DNA of 64,000 bases from Timema cristinae (Eukaryota > Arthropoda > Insecta > Phasmatodea > Timematidae): the NCBI GenBank assembly GCA_039000515.1, contig JBCFYV010011164.1:36181521-36245520 (forward strand). The letters run 5' to 3'. Made by a program: the position numbers and the translations under genes. Position 1 is the first letter of the stretch, and each line of letters starts with the position of its first letter. This document shows positions 37,633 to 48,172 of the stretch, piece by piece. The notes under the pieces are model-generated. The model did not search any database. It worked only from the letters and a program-made list of their open reading frames with translations, and was not told the origin of the DNA.

Positions 37633-38012
37633 AACAATATTGATATCGGATTAATATGACCACCTCTAGGAATTAAAGTTTTCAACCTTATTCAGATCCT
37701 ATTACTCAACACAGCTATTATATGGACTTGAGGTGTTACAATTACATGAGCCCATCATGGACTTGTAGAAAATAGTTACATAGAAAGACTCCAAGTATTA
37801 TTATTCGCAATAATTTTAGGAATTTATTTTCCCATTTTAAAAGCATATGAAAATATTGCATCCACATTTACTATCACAATATTAATATATGGATCAACTT
37901 ATTTCAAAACAACAGGATTTCATGGAATTCATATAAATAAACTACATTCTATAAATTGCTTAATTTGACATTTCTTATTTCATTTTTCATCCAGCCACCA
38001 TTTTGGACTTGA
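37633..38012 (+). pseudogene. COX3: Nuclear mitochondrial insertion (numt) of cytochrome c oxidase subunit III
   Basis: One frame reads IWPPLGIKVFNLIQ, LLNTAII, VTITWAHHGL, LGIYFPILKAYE, YGSTYF, TGFHGIH, then HFSSSHHFG, a collinear central to C-terminal piece of mitochondrial COX3. The frame is continuous for about 125 codons only if TGA is read as Trp (three sites). That shows a mitochondrial origin and little decay since transfer. COX3 is a membrane subunit of respiratory complex IV; this copy has no start or proper end and cannot be expressed from the nuclear code. The left edge lies next to the hAT copy at 36679-37623. On the right, homology stops after HHFGLE and SINE-like sequence begins. 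Confidence 0.94.
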
Positions 38013-38190
38013 AGGGGTGGATATGAGAAAGGTAATTTAAAAAGGAAATATAATACCTGCATTAGAATAGAAATATTATGTGAAATCACACAGTGATAGA
38101 TCACACATGAGAAACCCCATTCCACTTCAACAAATCGAGATTCGAATCTCAACCTTTTTATCACTGGTGATCCAATCCCCTTATCCGATA
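38013..38190 (-). repeat. Degenerate tRNA-derived SINE abutting the numt
   Basis: ggatatgagaaaggtaattt resembles the reversed SINE body and cgagattcgaatctcaacct is a reversed B-box. The head ends near ccccttatccg. Confidence 0.6.
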
Positions 38191-38625
38191 TTTACTTGAA
38201 CAATTTTATTTTATCTTTTTTAAAGGCCACCGATATTGGTATTGTGATTTTAATAAAACTTGATAAACATGTAGCAGACCTACTTTCTTAAGTTAAGATA
38301 TTATAATTTGCTATCTTTGAGAAAACATAATACATTCTTAAAAAAACTTGTGAAATTAATAACCAAGGAAAACTGTTTGGAAACCATACTTAGTTAGTAA
38401 ACTATCCAGTTTAAATTAAATCTTGTACTGAAAGTTCCATTACCGACATGTCGCCTTACTCGCTCAAGAATTACAAGATTTTGCCACAGGGGCGCTGTAT
38501 GCGTTTTCCCTAACACTATTAACAGCTAAACTCTGAACCTAGTTTTAGTGAGAACAGAACCTAAAATTCCCGGCATATTCAGTGCCAGGTGGCCCTACTT
38601 ACTGGATCCAGTAGTTTTCAGGCAA
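38191..38625. other. Intergenic; downstream side of the membrane-protein candidate
   Basis: No repeat or second gene recognised. I see no clear polyadenylation signal close to the stop codon at 38626. Confidence 0.4.
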
Positions 38626-39838
38626 TTACTTGCGACCTAAAATATAATAGTTCACGCCATCCACCACGTAGGCTTGGGTGACCACCAACTCTTGTTCAAA
38701 GTTCTGTTCTAAAATCAATTTTCCATCGTCAATGTCTTCTTTTGGATCTTCTTGGAGTAGCAAGGGCTCAGCATTCCCTTGTCTAACGACGCCATCTTGC
38801 TCAAAGTGGTATCTGATCCATCTTGAAAAAAATGGCACACATTTTATAGCTAAACACGTCGTGATCATCAAAATTAAAAAGAGGATTACAATAAAAACTA
38901 GTACAATCATGACGTATTTATTATTTTCTTCATGCCTGGGATTCTCGTTTGTTCCTTGCTCTGCAACCTTCTCTACAGGGCTGATCCTGTCGGCAAAGTG
39001 GTTCTGTGGATCACCTCTTGATACCTCTTGATACGTATCTTTTTCATCATTGAATGTTGAAATCTCCGACCGATAAAACTTGGAGCCTTGATATCTGAGG
39101 TGATTGTCACCACGGTTGTTTTTATTCAAATCAGGTTCCTGTTCTGATAAATATTGGTCTTTGTTTTCAAGGTAGTCTACGGTATTCTTCTCTTCTCTGA
39201 TTCTGGAATCCCTGTTAGCTGTATTTTCCTGGACGGATGAATCGAGGCGATGCTTCAACTGGGAGTCATTCCATACTCCCTCGTGTCCTATTTTATCCTT
39301 CCATAAAAAATCAGGTTCATTTGAATTATCTTGAGATTCATCGTGACGGTTGTCTTTTTGTGTAATTTGCTCCACATTGAAGAGATAGTCCCCATACCAT
39401 TCCATTGGAGGGACAGCCCCGAATTTCTTGTTTCCTCTTGTATGTAACCAGAAATAAGAGTCCCTGTTTGGCGTATCCTCTTGGGGTACTTCTTCGTTGG
39501 TCTTGAGATTGTAGTCTGGCTTCAACAGGTCTTCATCCACATCCCCCCATAAATATGTATCGCTATTCGGCTCCCGCCGCCGCACCTCCCTAGTGATGTT
39601 GGTCTCGGTGTTCTGAACCGACGTGGACGGGAAATATTTTTCTCTCCTCTCCTGGTAGTCATCTTCTTGCCTTCCATTTCGTCTTGAGCCTATCTGGGTT
39701 TGTTGTGGCTCGAGTTCACGTGTGGGGACTTGCCAGAACCAGAATGAGCAAACCTTCGCGAATAGTCGGTCCGTGACCCCTATTTGCAGAAGAGTACCTC
39801 AGCAAGTACATACACATTAATATTAGTAATAGTTTCAT
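38626..39838 (-). CDS. Predicted single-pass (type I) membrane protein, unrecognised family, one frame break
   Basis: A continuous open frame runs from about 39795 to a TAA at 38626. It ends in an acidic, Asn-rich ectodomain, a strong membrane span (YVMIVLVFIVILFLILMITT, 38845-38916) and a tail of about 70 residues. Upstream, in another frame, ATG at 39838 opens MKLLLILMCMYLLRYSSA, a textbook signal peptide. The two frames join if one base of the C-run at 39777-39780 is dropped, giving 403 residues; the span 38626-39838 is 1213 bases, exactly one over 404 codons. The alternative is a splice acceptor (aaatag) at about 39780 with the true first exon elsewhere. The ectodomain has imperfect repeats PNSDTYLW, PNRDSYFW, NEPDFLW, ANRDS spaced 33-49 residues, and a possible glycosylation site NIT. 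Codon composition is less AT-biased than the flanks. I recognise no family and infer no function. Confidence 0.7.
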
Positions 39839-40139
39839 AGTTTATCGCTCTATGTGGAAATACACTGTATTATATTAACACTGATGTTCACGTGGAACAT
39901 CTGTGATTACGATATATTATAATAATTAAACACACCTATCTTTGCATCCCGCGATGTCTTCATTCATATTCAAAACACAGAACTACATTCTAGTATACTG
40001 TTGCTAAACAAAAAGTTTCATTTCAAACAGAGTGTTGTAAAACTTTGGTATTGTTATTATTTATTCATATTATTACTATTCATGGTGTGTGGTAAGACTT
40101 TATTATAATAATTGTGAGAAAGACAACTTAAGCTGGCAT
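39839..40139. other. Upstream side of the membrane-protein candidate
   Basis: AT-rich, about 300 bp between the candidate start codon and the BEL/Pao left LTR. No promoter motif stands out. Confidence 0.4.
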
Positions 40140-40287
40140 TGGAAATATTATGTTTTGCGTTGAAGTTACGAATACGTACAATTAAAATTATAATTTGTCT
40201 TAGGATTGATGATCCGAAAATAAGTGATCTTCCTGTACGCATTCAATAAATTATATTGATTTTTACAAATAATTGTGTTTTTAGTAT
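40140..40287 (+). repeat. Putative left LTR of BEL/Pao element
   Basis: tggaaatattatgttttgcg with acgaatacgtac and ataatttgtcttaggatt aligns loosely with tgtcaacattatgttttacg, acgaatatgtac and tagtttgttttatgattt at 43827 onward. The copies are strongly diverged. A primer-binding-like tgatgaccgtgacacgac starts at 40289, as expected right after a BEL/Pao LTR. Confidence 0.55.
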
Positions 40288-40288
40288 C

Positions 40289-43200
40289 TGATGACCGTGA
40301 CACGACACAGTCGGAAAAATTAGTGATATAAACAGTTTGACCATGTAAACGTGTTGTGTATCGAACAACCTTTCCGAAAGCAACAATTTAACTAAAATTA
40401 TTGCTGGAAACGGAAGAAATGTATTTAATCTCTTGCCAAGTAGATTATACGCCGTTGGCAGAGAAATACATCCTTGTAAACAGTTTGGAACAGGAGAGCA
40501 CCCAGCAGACAGAGACAGAGGTGACAGAAGAATACCTGAACAATGAAGTAGAGATAGTGGACAACTACAAATGTAGTTTCCACGTTTTATCATGCTGTTG
40601 CTGTACGTAAGATAGAACGTGTAAATGAGGATCAGTAATCTGTAAGTACTCACCATAATCTAAGAAGTAAATATTGACTACCTAAGATTGAATTCAGACA
40701 ATTCGGTAGAAATTAACGAGATTGGTTGGGTTTTTGGAAACAGTTTGAGAAGATTGACGAGGATAAGGTGTTAGATAATGCAAACAAATTTGAATATCTT
40801 ATCCAAGCAATTTTAACCCAAAGCCCGTGATAATGTTGACAGTTTCCCAGCCACTGGAGAAAACTACCCCAAAGCAATATAAAAACTTAAATCACGCTTT
40901 GGTAAATATTCTTTATTGGTAGAGGTAGAGAATTAGTGTCACTAATGAATGCCATTAGTGTTCTTGATGTGTCTTCCCTACACGATCAAATCGAAACCCA
41001 CCTTAGTGCTCTGGAGAGTCTAGAGGTAACTTTAGAGAAATATGCAGCAATATTGTTCCCTATAATAACATCATGTTTGACACCAGATATGTTTAAGTGC
41101 ATGGCAAAAGAGTGGTGGCGTAAAGGAAACAAGCCTGAAGAACATCTTAAGAGTTTGATGAAGTTCCAAGAGAGTGAAGTAGAGGGTGAGGAGAGGATCA
41201 AACTTGCTGTTAAAACTCCATATAAAGTCACCATACTGCTGATCCTGATAAGTAAATCGTTTCTTATCAAAGAAGATAACTTTAAAGGAGAGAATATACC
41301 TTTTGAAGGACAAGCATGAATGTTTTCTTTTGTTGAAGAAAGGTAATGTTTCAAAAATGGCAAAACTAAGTTTAAATGGGATTTTTGCAGTAAAAGACAC
41401 AGCATTATAATATGTCAAGACTCAACTCACTCAAAGGATGTTTCTAATACTGAACGTCTATATCATTCTTTGATTTCCAACCAAAAGTAGAGTAACAGTG
41501 GTACCTCCGGTGTGATTCTCACAAACTTTGAAGGTTAAGATTCTTAGAGACACCTTTGTTGTAGAGGCCCGGGAACCGTTGGATACTGACAGTCAGTGGC
41601 GGCTCGTAGCTAAAATTAGTGGAGGTCTGCTCCAAATTTTTTTTAGCCTTTGTTTTAAAATTGTGTTAAAGGGGAAAAAGACATGTATAAAAAGAAAATT
41701 TATTAAGGAACTTGATAAAATCTTAACAAAAAAAACTTCTTTACTTAATTTAACCTAAATTGTTACATTTAAAGCTTAAGCTATTCATTTAAAAATGAAA
41801 TCTATTCTTCTTGTTTTAATTTATGCAAAAAGTTCAATAATTTTCTCCTTGATCTCTGGATGACAATTGAGGAAATTTTTCTCCATTGAAAGTACTGCAA
41901 GCGCATTTAGTCTTTCTGTTAAATAAAAGAAGTGAAAAAAATGAATCAAATAGAATAGTTGGAAGCAGAACAATAATCTAACTCTACACTCTTCTATACT
42001 TTATCACATTCAAGAATATAGTACACGGTTTTTAAGCACATCACACGATGTGTAAAAAAAAGTTCCTTCCATCATCACGCCAGAGCCGGAACTGTGAGAG
42101 CAACAGTGCTCTCTCTACCTGGCAGTTCCGCCTTCCTACCCACCCCTATCCTATGTGTGCATGCGCACAACAGTCAAACACCACGTCACTGGCACTATGA
42201 AGCGCACAGTTCCATACAAAGATTTTTGTATTTTTTCATAAACTGGGGGATGGCTACTGAAATACTGACATTGAGCTTGAGGAATATATATTGTACTACA
42301 AAAATAAATAAAGAATTAAAGAAAAAAGTACTCATTAAATTAAATGTTATCGATAATATCAAGTGGAAATAGGGGGTGCTGCCGTTCCGCAGTGCCTATA
42401 CACGAGCCACCACTGCTGACAGTCAATCTGTAACACAAGAGTCAGGCTACGCTAGTCATCGCACTGGAACACTGGAACATTCTATGCGCGGTGCTGTAAT
42501 TTCCAAAGATAGACTTTGTTCGTGCAATATGATATTCTTGGAAAGTTTGTAAAAAAAAACTTATGCATGCAATTTCAAGTAATTACAAGCTATAATTTAA
42601 TTTTTTTCAAAAGGGTCCGTGTTTGAAGGAGATTAATGCAAAGAAGATACAGATCAATGGCACTGAAGGTCCCATTGATTTATTAATAGGAGCTGATACG
42701 GCTGTAAAGAAATAGGACAAGCATATAAACAAAGCAACGGTCTTGTTTGTATTGAGAAACAGTTTGGATGAACTTTAATGGGTACAGCAGTTTCCTCTAG
42801 AGATGCCTCTATTGATAACCTGTAGGAGGTAGATGTTATTGGCAAAAGTGATCCTGTTTTAAGAAAAACTAAAGATAAAGCAAGAGATGCAACAATGGAA
42901 CATTTCTTACGAACTGTGTACATAAATGAAGAACATAGGGATGAATTTAATATATATCTTGGAAGGGCAATCAGCTATTTCTTGCATCCAACAAGCTCAT
43001 GGCTGAATAAACGCTATTAAACAATGACAGTAGATTGAAAACCAATAGACTACGTGAGAAGTATGGTGCTATTTTACACAGGGGAAAAGATACAAGATCA
43101 TTGAAACTGTTCTGGAGGATGGAAGTTTCAGACATAATTTACCTCATCGCACTGTTGTGAAGGAAACTAGTGCGACCATTCTCATGTTCAGCAAATGAGT

Positions 43201-43790
43201 TTGGAACCCCTTATTTAAAAGATTGTTGGTATTTTGGACCCAACCTAATTAAATGGATCCCGGATATCCTTGATATATTTGTGGAGAGGAAAATAGGAAT
43301 TGTTGCGGACATTTAAAAAGCTTTCCTTCAGATACGTATCCGTGAAGAAGATATAAAATATATATGTTTCCTGTGGGGAAATAAAGTTGATAATACCTAC
43401 AAGATCTTCATGTACCAAAGAGTGGTATGGTTTAACTTTTAGTCCCTTCCTCTTGGTGGTAGTTTTAGCTATATCAGACAGTTCTAAGAGGATGAATTGG
43501 AACCAGGGAAGTATTGTGGAGTTGTTCCTGGGAGCTGATGACATAAAAAGTCTCACACTAGTCGTGACTTCATAAGGAGGAATTCTGAGACCCACCCATA
43601 CAACAACTTTATCCACTATAATTTATTGATGATACGTGTGGACCACTGAGGACTTCGTTGAATTAAAAGAGTAGTTCCTTAAGAAGAGCCTTCCAGGACT
43701 GAAGCTCATCCCACTAAGACCACATGATTTGACAGAATTAATAACGTCCCCTAACGATATACCGATTACTTGAGAGTATCCAGCCTAAAC
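40289..43790 (+). pseudogene. BEL/Pao retrotransposon gag-pol remnant
   Basis: Plus-strand fragments in order. Gag: FWKQFEKIDEDKVLDNANKF (about 40733) and the 127-codon ORF at 40936-41319 with HDQIETHLSALESL and AILFPIITSCL, the DUF1759-type Gag. A decayed zinc-knuckle region near 41310-41430 has FCSKRHSIIIC in another frame. Protease: LDTDSQ at about 41577-41594, where DTGSQ is usual, cut by a hAT insertion. Pol after the insertion: GPIDLLIGADTA (about 42667), then RT blocks VKETSAT (about 43160), FGPNLIKWIPDILD, RKIGIVADI, KAFLQIRIREEDIKYICFLWG (about 43320) and LPLGGSFSYI. RNase H and integrase appear deleted. Many stops and shifts; not functional. Confidence 0.88.
41594..42415. mobile_element. 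Non-autonomous hAT element (CAGTGGCGGCTCGT family), copy 2, in the BEL protease
   Basis: Left end cagtggcggctcgt; right end acgagccaccactg. Perfect 8-bp duplications ctgacagt at 41586-41593 and 42416-42423. The TIRs match the element at 36679-37623. No transposase; a 92-codon ORF near the right end has no recognisable domain. It post-dates the BEL element, whose protease DTDSQ codons it splits. Confidence 0.96.
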
Positions 43791-43826
43791 GGGGGAGGAT
43801 AAGTGAAACAGAATTTGAGTTAGTAT

Positions 43827-44010
43827 TGTCAACATTATGTTTTACGTTTCTTAGAGGCTTATGTAAACAATGCTACGAATATGTACTGTTAAAATAGTAG
43901 TTTGTTTTATGATTTATAATTTGAGGGCAAAACAGTATTTAATGTTCTCTCTGTTGGGATTTTCTTGTATTCGATAAAGTGCATTCATGTTTCCAAATCA
44001 TTTTGTTCGT
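43827..44010 (+). repeat. Putative right LTR of BEL/Pao element
   Basis: Starts tgtcaacattatgttttacg after the last pol-like codons and weakly matches 40140-40287. It is followed by a palindromic (AAT)n(ATT)n run at 44012-44042. Confidence 0.5.
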
Positions 44011-44602
44011 AACAATAATAATAATAATAATTATTATTATTATCAGTGAGCCCAAATAAATGTGGTAGCCTGGTACAAGGAAAACTTGAGGGTCTCTTTT
44101 TAAACAAAATAATTATAATACATTATAATGTTTTATTTGTATTTACCAATATAGAGGGAGGAGGTTACACAATGATGAGTTGCATACCCTGTATTTATCA
44201 CAATATATTGTTAAGATAATTAAGCCTCGTAGATTACGGTGGGCAGGACATGCAGCGATAGTGGAAGAATCTATAACCTTGTTCAAGGTATTGACTGGTA
44301 AACCCAATGGGGTGAGACCTTTAAGAAGACCTAAATGCAGATAGGAGTATAGAATTAGAATGAACCTGAAATATAGAGGGTGTAATGAGGTGAATTGGAT
44401 AGAACTAGCTCAAGATAAAATAGGGTGTAATGAGGTGGACTGGATTGAACTAGCTCAAGCTAGAGATAGGATATAATGAGGGGGACTGGATGTAACTAGC
44501 TCAAGATAGAGTGTGATGAGAGGGATTGAATAGAACTAGCTCAAGATATAGACAGGGTGTAATAAGGTGGACTGGATGTAGCTAGCTTGAGATAGAGTAG
44601 GG

Positions 44603-45692
44603 CAGAGGTCCCCAACCTTTTTGTACCCTAGAGCACATTCAAAACTAACGGTAGTGAGGCGGGCACCAATTACTTTTCAAGGCAAATTTACTAACTCCCG
44701 CCAGGCTCAGAGGCTAGCCTCAACGCTATACAGCCGGTCAACTACCATGTTATTATTATTAGCACCGCGTCTTACTACCCGTTCGGGTTATACGCACTTA
44801 CGCTAATGCGTAATGGTAGGGTGATTGTGAGATGAAATGAAGGACCTACAGTTTAACGTGGAATCCGAACCACGGTGGAGGCCTGGCATTCCCCACATTC
44901 ACAAGATGTCTTGTCAGAGGTGAAGGAAGGGTTTGGTAATCAGATAAATTTGTGCCGGGACCGAGGATTGAACCCCGGACCCCTGGCACAGAAGTCCGAC
45001 ACCTTACCCTAGACCACCAGGTCACCAACTACCATGTTAAGTTTCCAACAGTGATTGTGACGTTACATGTGGGTAATACTCAAGGCCGTTGCCATGGGGG
45101 ATACGGGGGGGGGGCTCAACCCCCACCAAGTTGACCAAAAATAAATTTTAAAAATAATGATTTATTTACGGCTTTAACAACACCAAAATAAAGACACAAG
45201 GAATTATTTAACTACTCACCACCATTTTGGTGCTTGGGTACATTAAAACAATATATATTTATTCTGTGTTTATTCAGGCAACAAAGCTGGGTAGACCTAT
45301 TTCAAGATATTTACAAAGGAAATAGAAAGTATTAGCATGGTATTAGTGAGTTTGAAGATAATGATGGAAATGGATAGGTCTTTGAGATGAGGAAAAAGCA
45401 AAACCATTCAGCTTGAAACAACGATGGTTCCGAGTAAAAGTACACTTTGTAAATGAGCCGTCAAAGAAAAAAGGAATGAGTGTTAGAGATTGTAAAAAGG
45501 GTGGGGCTTTATATCACCAAATTTCTTGAGAACAGCATACTTAGAGATAAGCACAAACTTGATTTTTGTCGGAAAAGTGACAGATTAAAATTTTTAGTCA
45601 AGAACTTTTCAGCTGTAGTCAAAAAGTGGCAGGCAGACACAAAAGGATCGGCTGGTTCGATGACGCCCGCGGGCATAAGGTTGGGGACCCTG
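44603..45692. mobile_element. Non-autonomous hAT element with nested SINE
   Basis: Left end cagaggtccccaacctt and right end aaggttggggaccctg are inverted repeats with a one-base difference. Perfect 8-bp target duplications gagtaggg lie at 44595-44602 and 45693-45700, inside the minisatellite. It contains the SINE at 44753-45026 and, at 45081, caaggccgttgcc plus a G-run like the left end of the element at 51360. A 72-codon ORF at 45480-45698 may be a transposase scrap; not confirmed. Confidence 0.95.
44753..45026 (-). repeat. tRNA-derived SINE, family A, with target duplication
   Basis: Minus-strand full-length copy from attagcaccgcgtcttacta (reversed tail) to ccaccaggtcacc (reversed head). 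Duplication aactaccatgtta at 44740-44752 and 45027-45039. It inserted into the hAT element. Confidence 0.96.
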
Positions 45693-46080
45693 GAGTAGGG
45701 TGTAATGAGGTGGACTGGATAGAACTAGCTCAAGATAGAGCAAGGGTGTAATGAGGTGGACTGGATAGAACTATCTCAAGATAGAGAAAGAGTGTAATGA
45801 GGTGGACTGGATAGAACTAGCTCAAGATAGAGCAAGGTGTAATGAGGTGGACTGGATAGAACTAGCTCAAGATAGAGAAAGAGTGTAATGAGGTGGACTG
45901 GATAGAACTAGCTCAAGATAGAGCAAGGGTGTAATGAGGTGGACTGGATAGAACTATCTAAATATAAGGCTAGGTTGTAATGAGTTGGAAAGGATAGAAC
46001 TAGCTCAAGATAGGGATAGATGGAGTACTTTTGTAAATGTGTTAATGAACTTTCAAGTTATTAATGCCACAAAGTAAGTA

Positions 46081-46508
46081 AGTGACCTAAATCTAGGCAC
46101 ACATTGAGACAGAGGATATGGGAGGATAAATAGATGCACAACAGTTTTGTGCATAGTGGCTAGCTCACAATATATGGACACGAGGACTGAATCAAATACT
46201 GATTCAGAAATGCAATGTTTTAAAATGTTGTGATGAAATATGAAAAAGGAAGGAAGGATATGAAGGAGCAAATACAAGGAAAGATAAATAAGCATAATTT
46301 ATATTTACCATTTATTTCAGATTGAATAGGCCACAGTGTAATTATGTGGACAATGTCATTAGAAGTGAAATATTATCTAAAGGATGCAATACTCAAACAT
46401 AGATTTCAAGTAAAGAAAAAAACCACAGTTGTTCAGTCAACATGTGACATGCAGGAGCAGGACACACAAGGAATTGTGCTTAAGCCACAATTCGATGCAG
46501 GCCTACGT
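46081..46508. other. Intergenic
   Basis: Nothing recognised. Confidence 0.5.
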
Positions 46509-47424
46509 TGTGCGGGTGGGCACCATTACATTGCAAGTCCATTACATCGCATGTCCATTACATCGCGTTTTAGGAGCAAATACATTGCAGGTCCATCACG
46601 TCGCATTTCCCCCACCTTTCTATACACAACTAACCCTACTCTGACGTACAACCAATAAGATTGAAGGGGCGTATATACACAATTACATCGCAAGTCCATT
46701 ACATCGCATGTCCATTACATCGCATGTCCATTACATCGCGTTTTAGGAACAAATACATTGCAGGTCCATCACGTCTCATTTCCCCACCTCTCTATACACA
46801 GCTAACCCTACTCTGACGTACAACTAATAGGATTGAACTATGTTGGTCATTTATTATCTCTAACAAATGATCCAACACAGCCCAACACAACTTGTTGGCT
46901 CTGACCAGCTAGCCAACACCAACATGTTGGCCAACATCCCCAACAAGTTGGGAGTGCGTTTATATTGTAACACAACTTGTTGGGATCGTGTTGGCCTATA
47001 TGGTTAGCTGTGTATAGAGAGGTGGGGGAAATGCGACGTGATGGACCTGCAATGTATTTGTTCCTAAAACGCGATATAATGGACATGCGATGTAATGGAC
47101 TTGCGATGTAATTGTGTATATACGCCCCTTCAATCCTATTGGTTGTACGTCAGAGTAGGGTTAGCTGTGTATAGAGAGGTGGGGAAAATGCGACGTGATG
47201 GACCTGCAATGTATTTGTTCTCAAAACGCGATGTAATGGACTTGCGATGTAATTGTGTATATACGCCCCTTCAATCTTATTGGTTGTACGTCAGAGTAGG
47301 GTTAGCTGTGTATAGAGAGGTGGGGAAAATGCGACGTGATGGACCTGCAATGTATTTGTTCTCAAAACGCGATGTAATGGACATGCGAGGTAATGGACTT
47401 ACGATGTAATGGTATACACCCACA
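46509..47424. repeat. Large foldback element with repeated units in both arms
   Basis: The left arm (46509-46840) holds two units; the right arm (about 47005-47424) holds three in opposite orientation. The unit has ttgtacgtcagagtagggtt, gctgtgtatagagaggtggg, gcgacgtgatggacctgcaa and a nested 16-bp repeat (ttacatcgcatgtcca, one to three times). The spacer at 46841-46996 is rich in ccaaca/tgttgg palindromes such as ccaacatgttgg. Non-coding. ORFs here are repeat by-products. Confidence 0.88.
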
Positions 47425-48128
47425 CCTAACCTTATATTTAAAGCTTTGTTTTATTTGTAGAATACATATTTTTTAATTTTATAATTCTAGCACCCTTTAA
47501 AAATTTTGATAAAAACTGTCATTGTCTTTTTTTAAATTTCAAATTTTCAAAAATATTTCAGCAGCAACATGATCGTTTTTATTTATTTTTTATAAAAAAC
47601 AAAAATCCATCCTCATTTTTAACGTAAAGCCCTACCCAGATACTCATTTTGAACAAAATATTTAATGAAACCTTTGAAAAATCTCAAATTTTCAAAACTG
47701 TCTTTAGTAAACTATAAGCCTACTTAAATCAATTTTCTCTAAGGAAAAAAAAACAATGCTGTTTATTTACCATGTTAAACGCTCCCCATTTATCGATTTT
47801 TGACCTAACTGTAATATTTATTTCCAACAAATTTTGAATTTTACAAAATCACCAATAGTTAATTTTAAGGTTTGAATATAAATCACGATTTGTTTTCGAG
47901 TTATGACCATACCATCCAAATATCAAGTTTGAATGGAATCCAAATGTTCATGTTTAGAATACTTTCTTTTCATGAGAAAATAAAAACCCTCTAAATGACC
48001 TTTTGAAGTATTCAATATTAAAAAAAAAATCCATACCATCTTTTGCTAAGGATACTTCCTCACAAGCTATCACAAGTAAAAACCCTCCAACCCCCAAATT
48101 AATAATAATAATAATAATTTATGTCCGA
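47425..48128. other. Intergenic, AT-rich
   Basis: Nothing recognised; (AAT)n at about 48102-48118. Confidence 0.5.
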
Positions 48129-48136
48129 CTTTGGAA

Positions 48137-48138
<2 letters not shown>

Positions 48139-48172
<34 letters not shown>

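Larger units (their letters stand above)
44377..46020 (+). repeat. 45-46-bp minisatellite encoding the LINE motif GCNEVDWIELAQDR
   Basis: Twelve units of the type tgtaatgaggtggactggat followed by agaactagctcaagatagag. Five lie before and seven after the hAT insertion at 44603-45692. Units after the hAT alternate gagcaa and gagaaa endings, hinting at dimeric amplification. The final unit continues into the LINE's normal end, so the array grew from coding sequence in place. Confidence 0.93.
44152..46080 (+). pseudogene. LINE 3' end (RT C-terminus) with internal repeat expansion
   Basis: Plus-strand reading gives NDELH-like, then KPRRLRWAGHAA (about 44225), LTGKPNGVRPLRRP (about 44295), MNLKYRGCNEVNWIELAQD (about 44360), and after the repeat array a final ELAQDRDRW followed by a VNATK-like end and a stop (about 46000-46075). 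This is the conserved extreme C-terminus of arthropod-type non-LTR elements (RLRWAGH...DWIELAQDRDRW). The C-terminal repeat unit has multiplied (see 44377-46020) and a hAT element has jumped in. Confidence 0.85.

Noticed and set aside
40986..41418. Minus-strand ORFs of 139 and 115 codons
   Set aside because: Antisense of the BEL/Pao Gag ORF, which has the recognisable motifs.
46344..47409. ORFs of 71-104 codons, some internally repeated
   Set aside because: Open frames created by the foldback and its tandem units.
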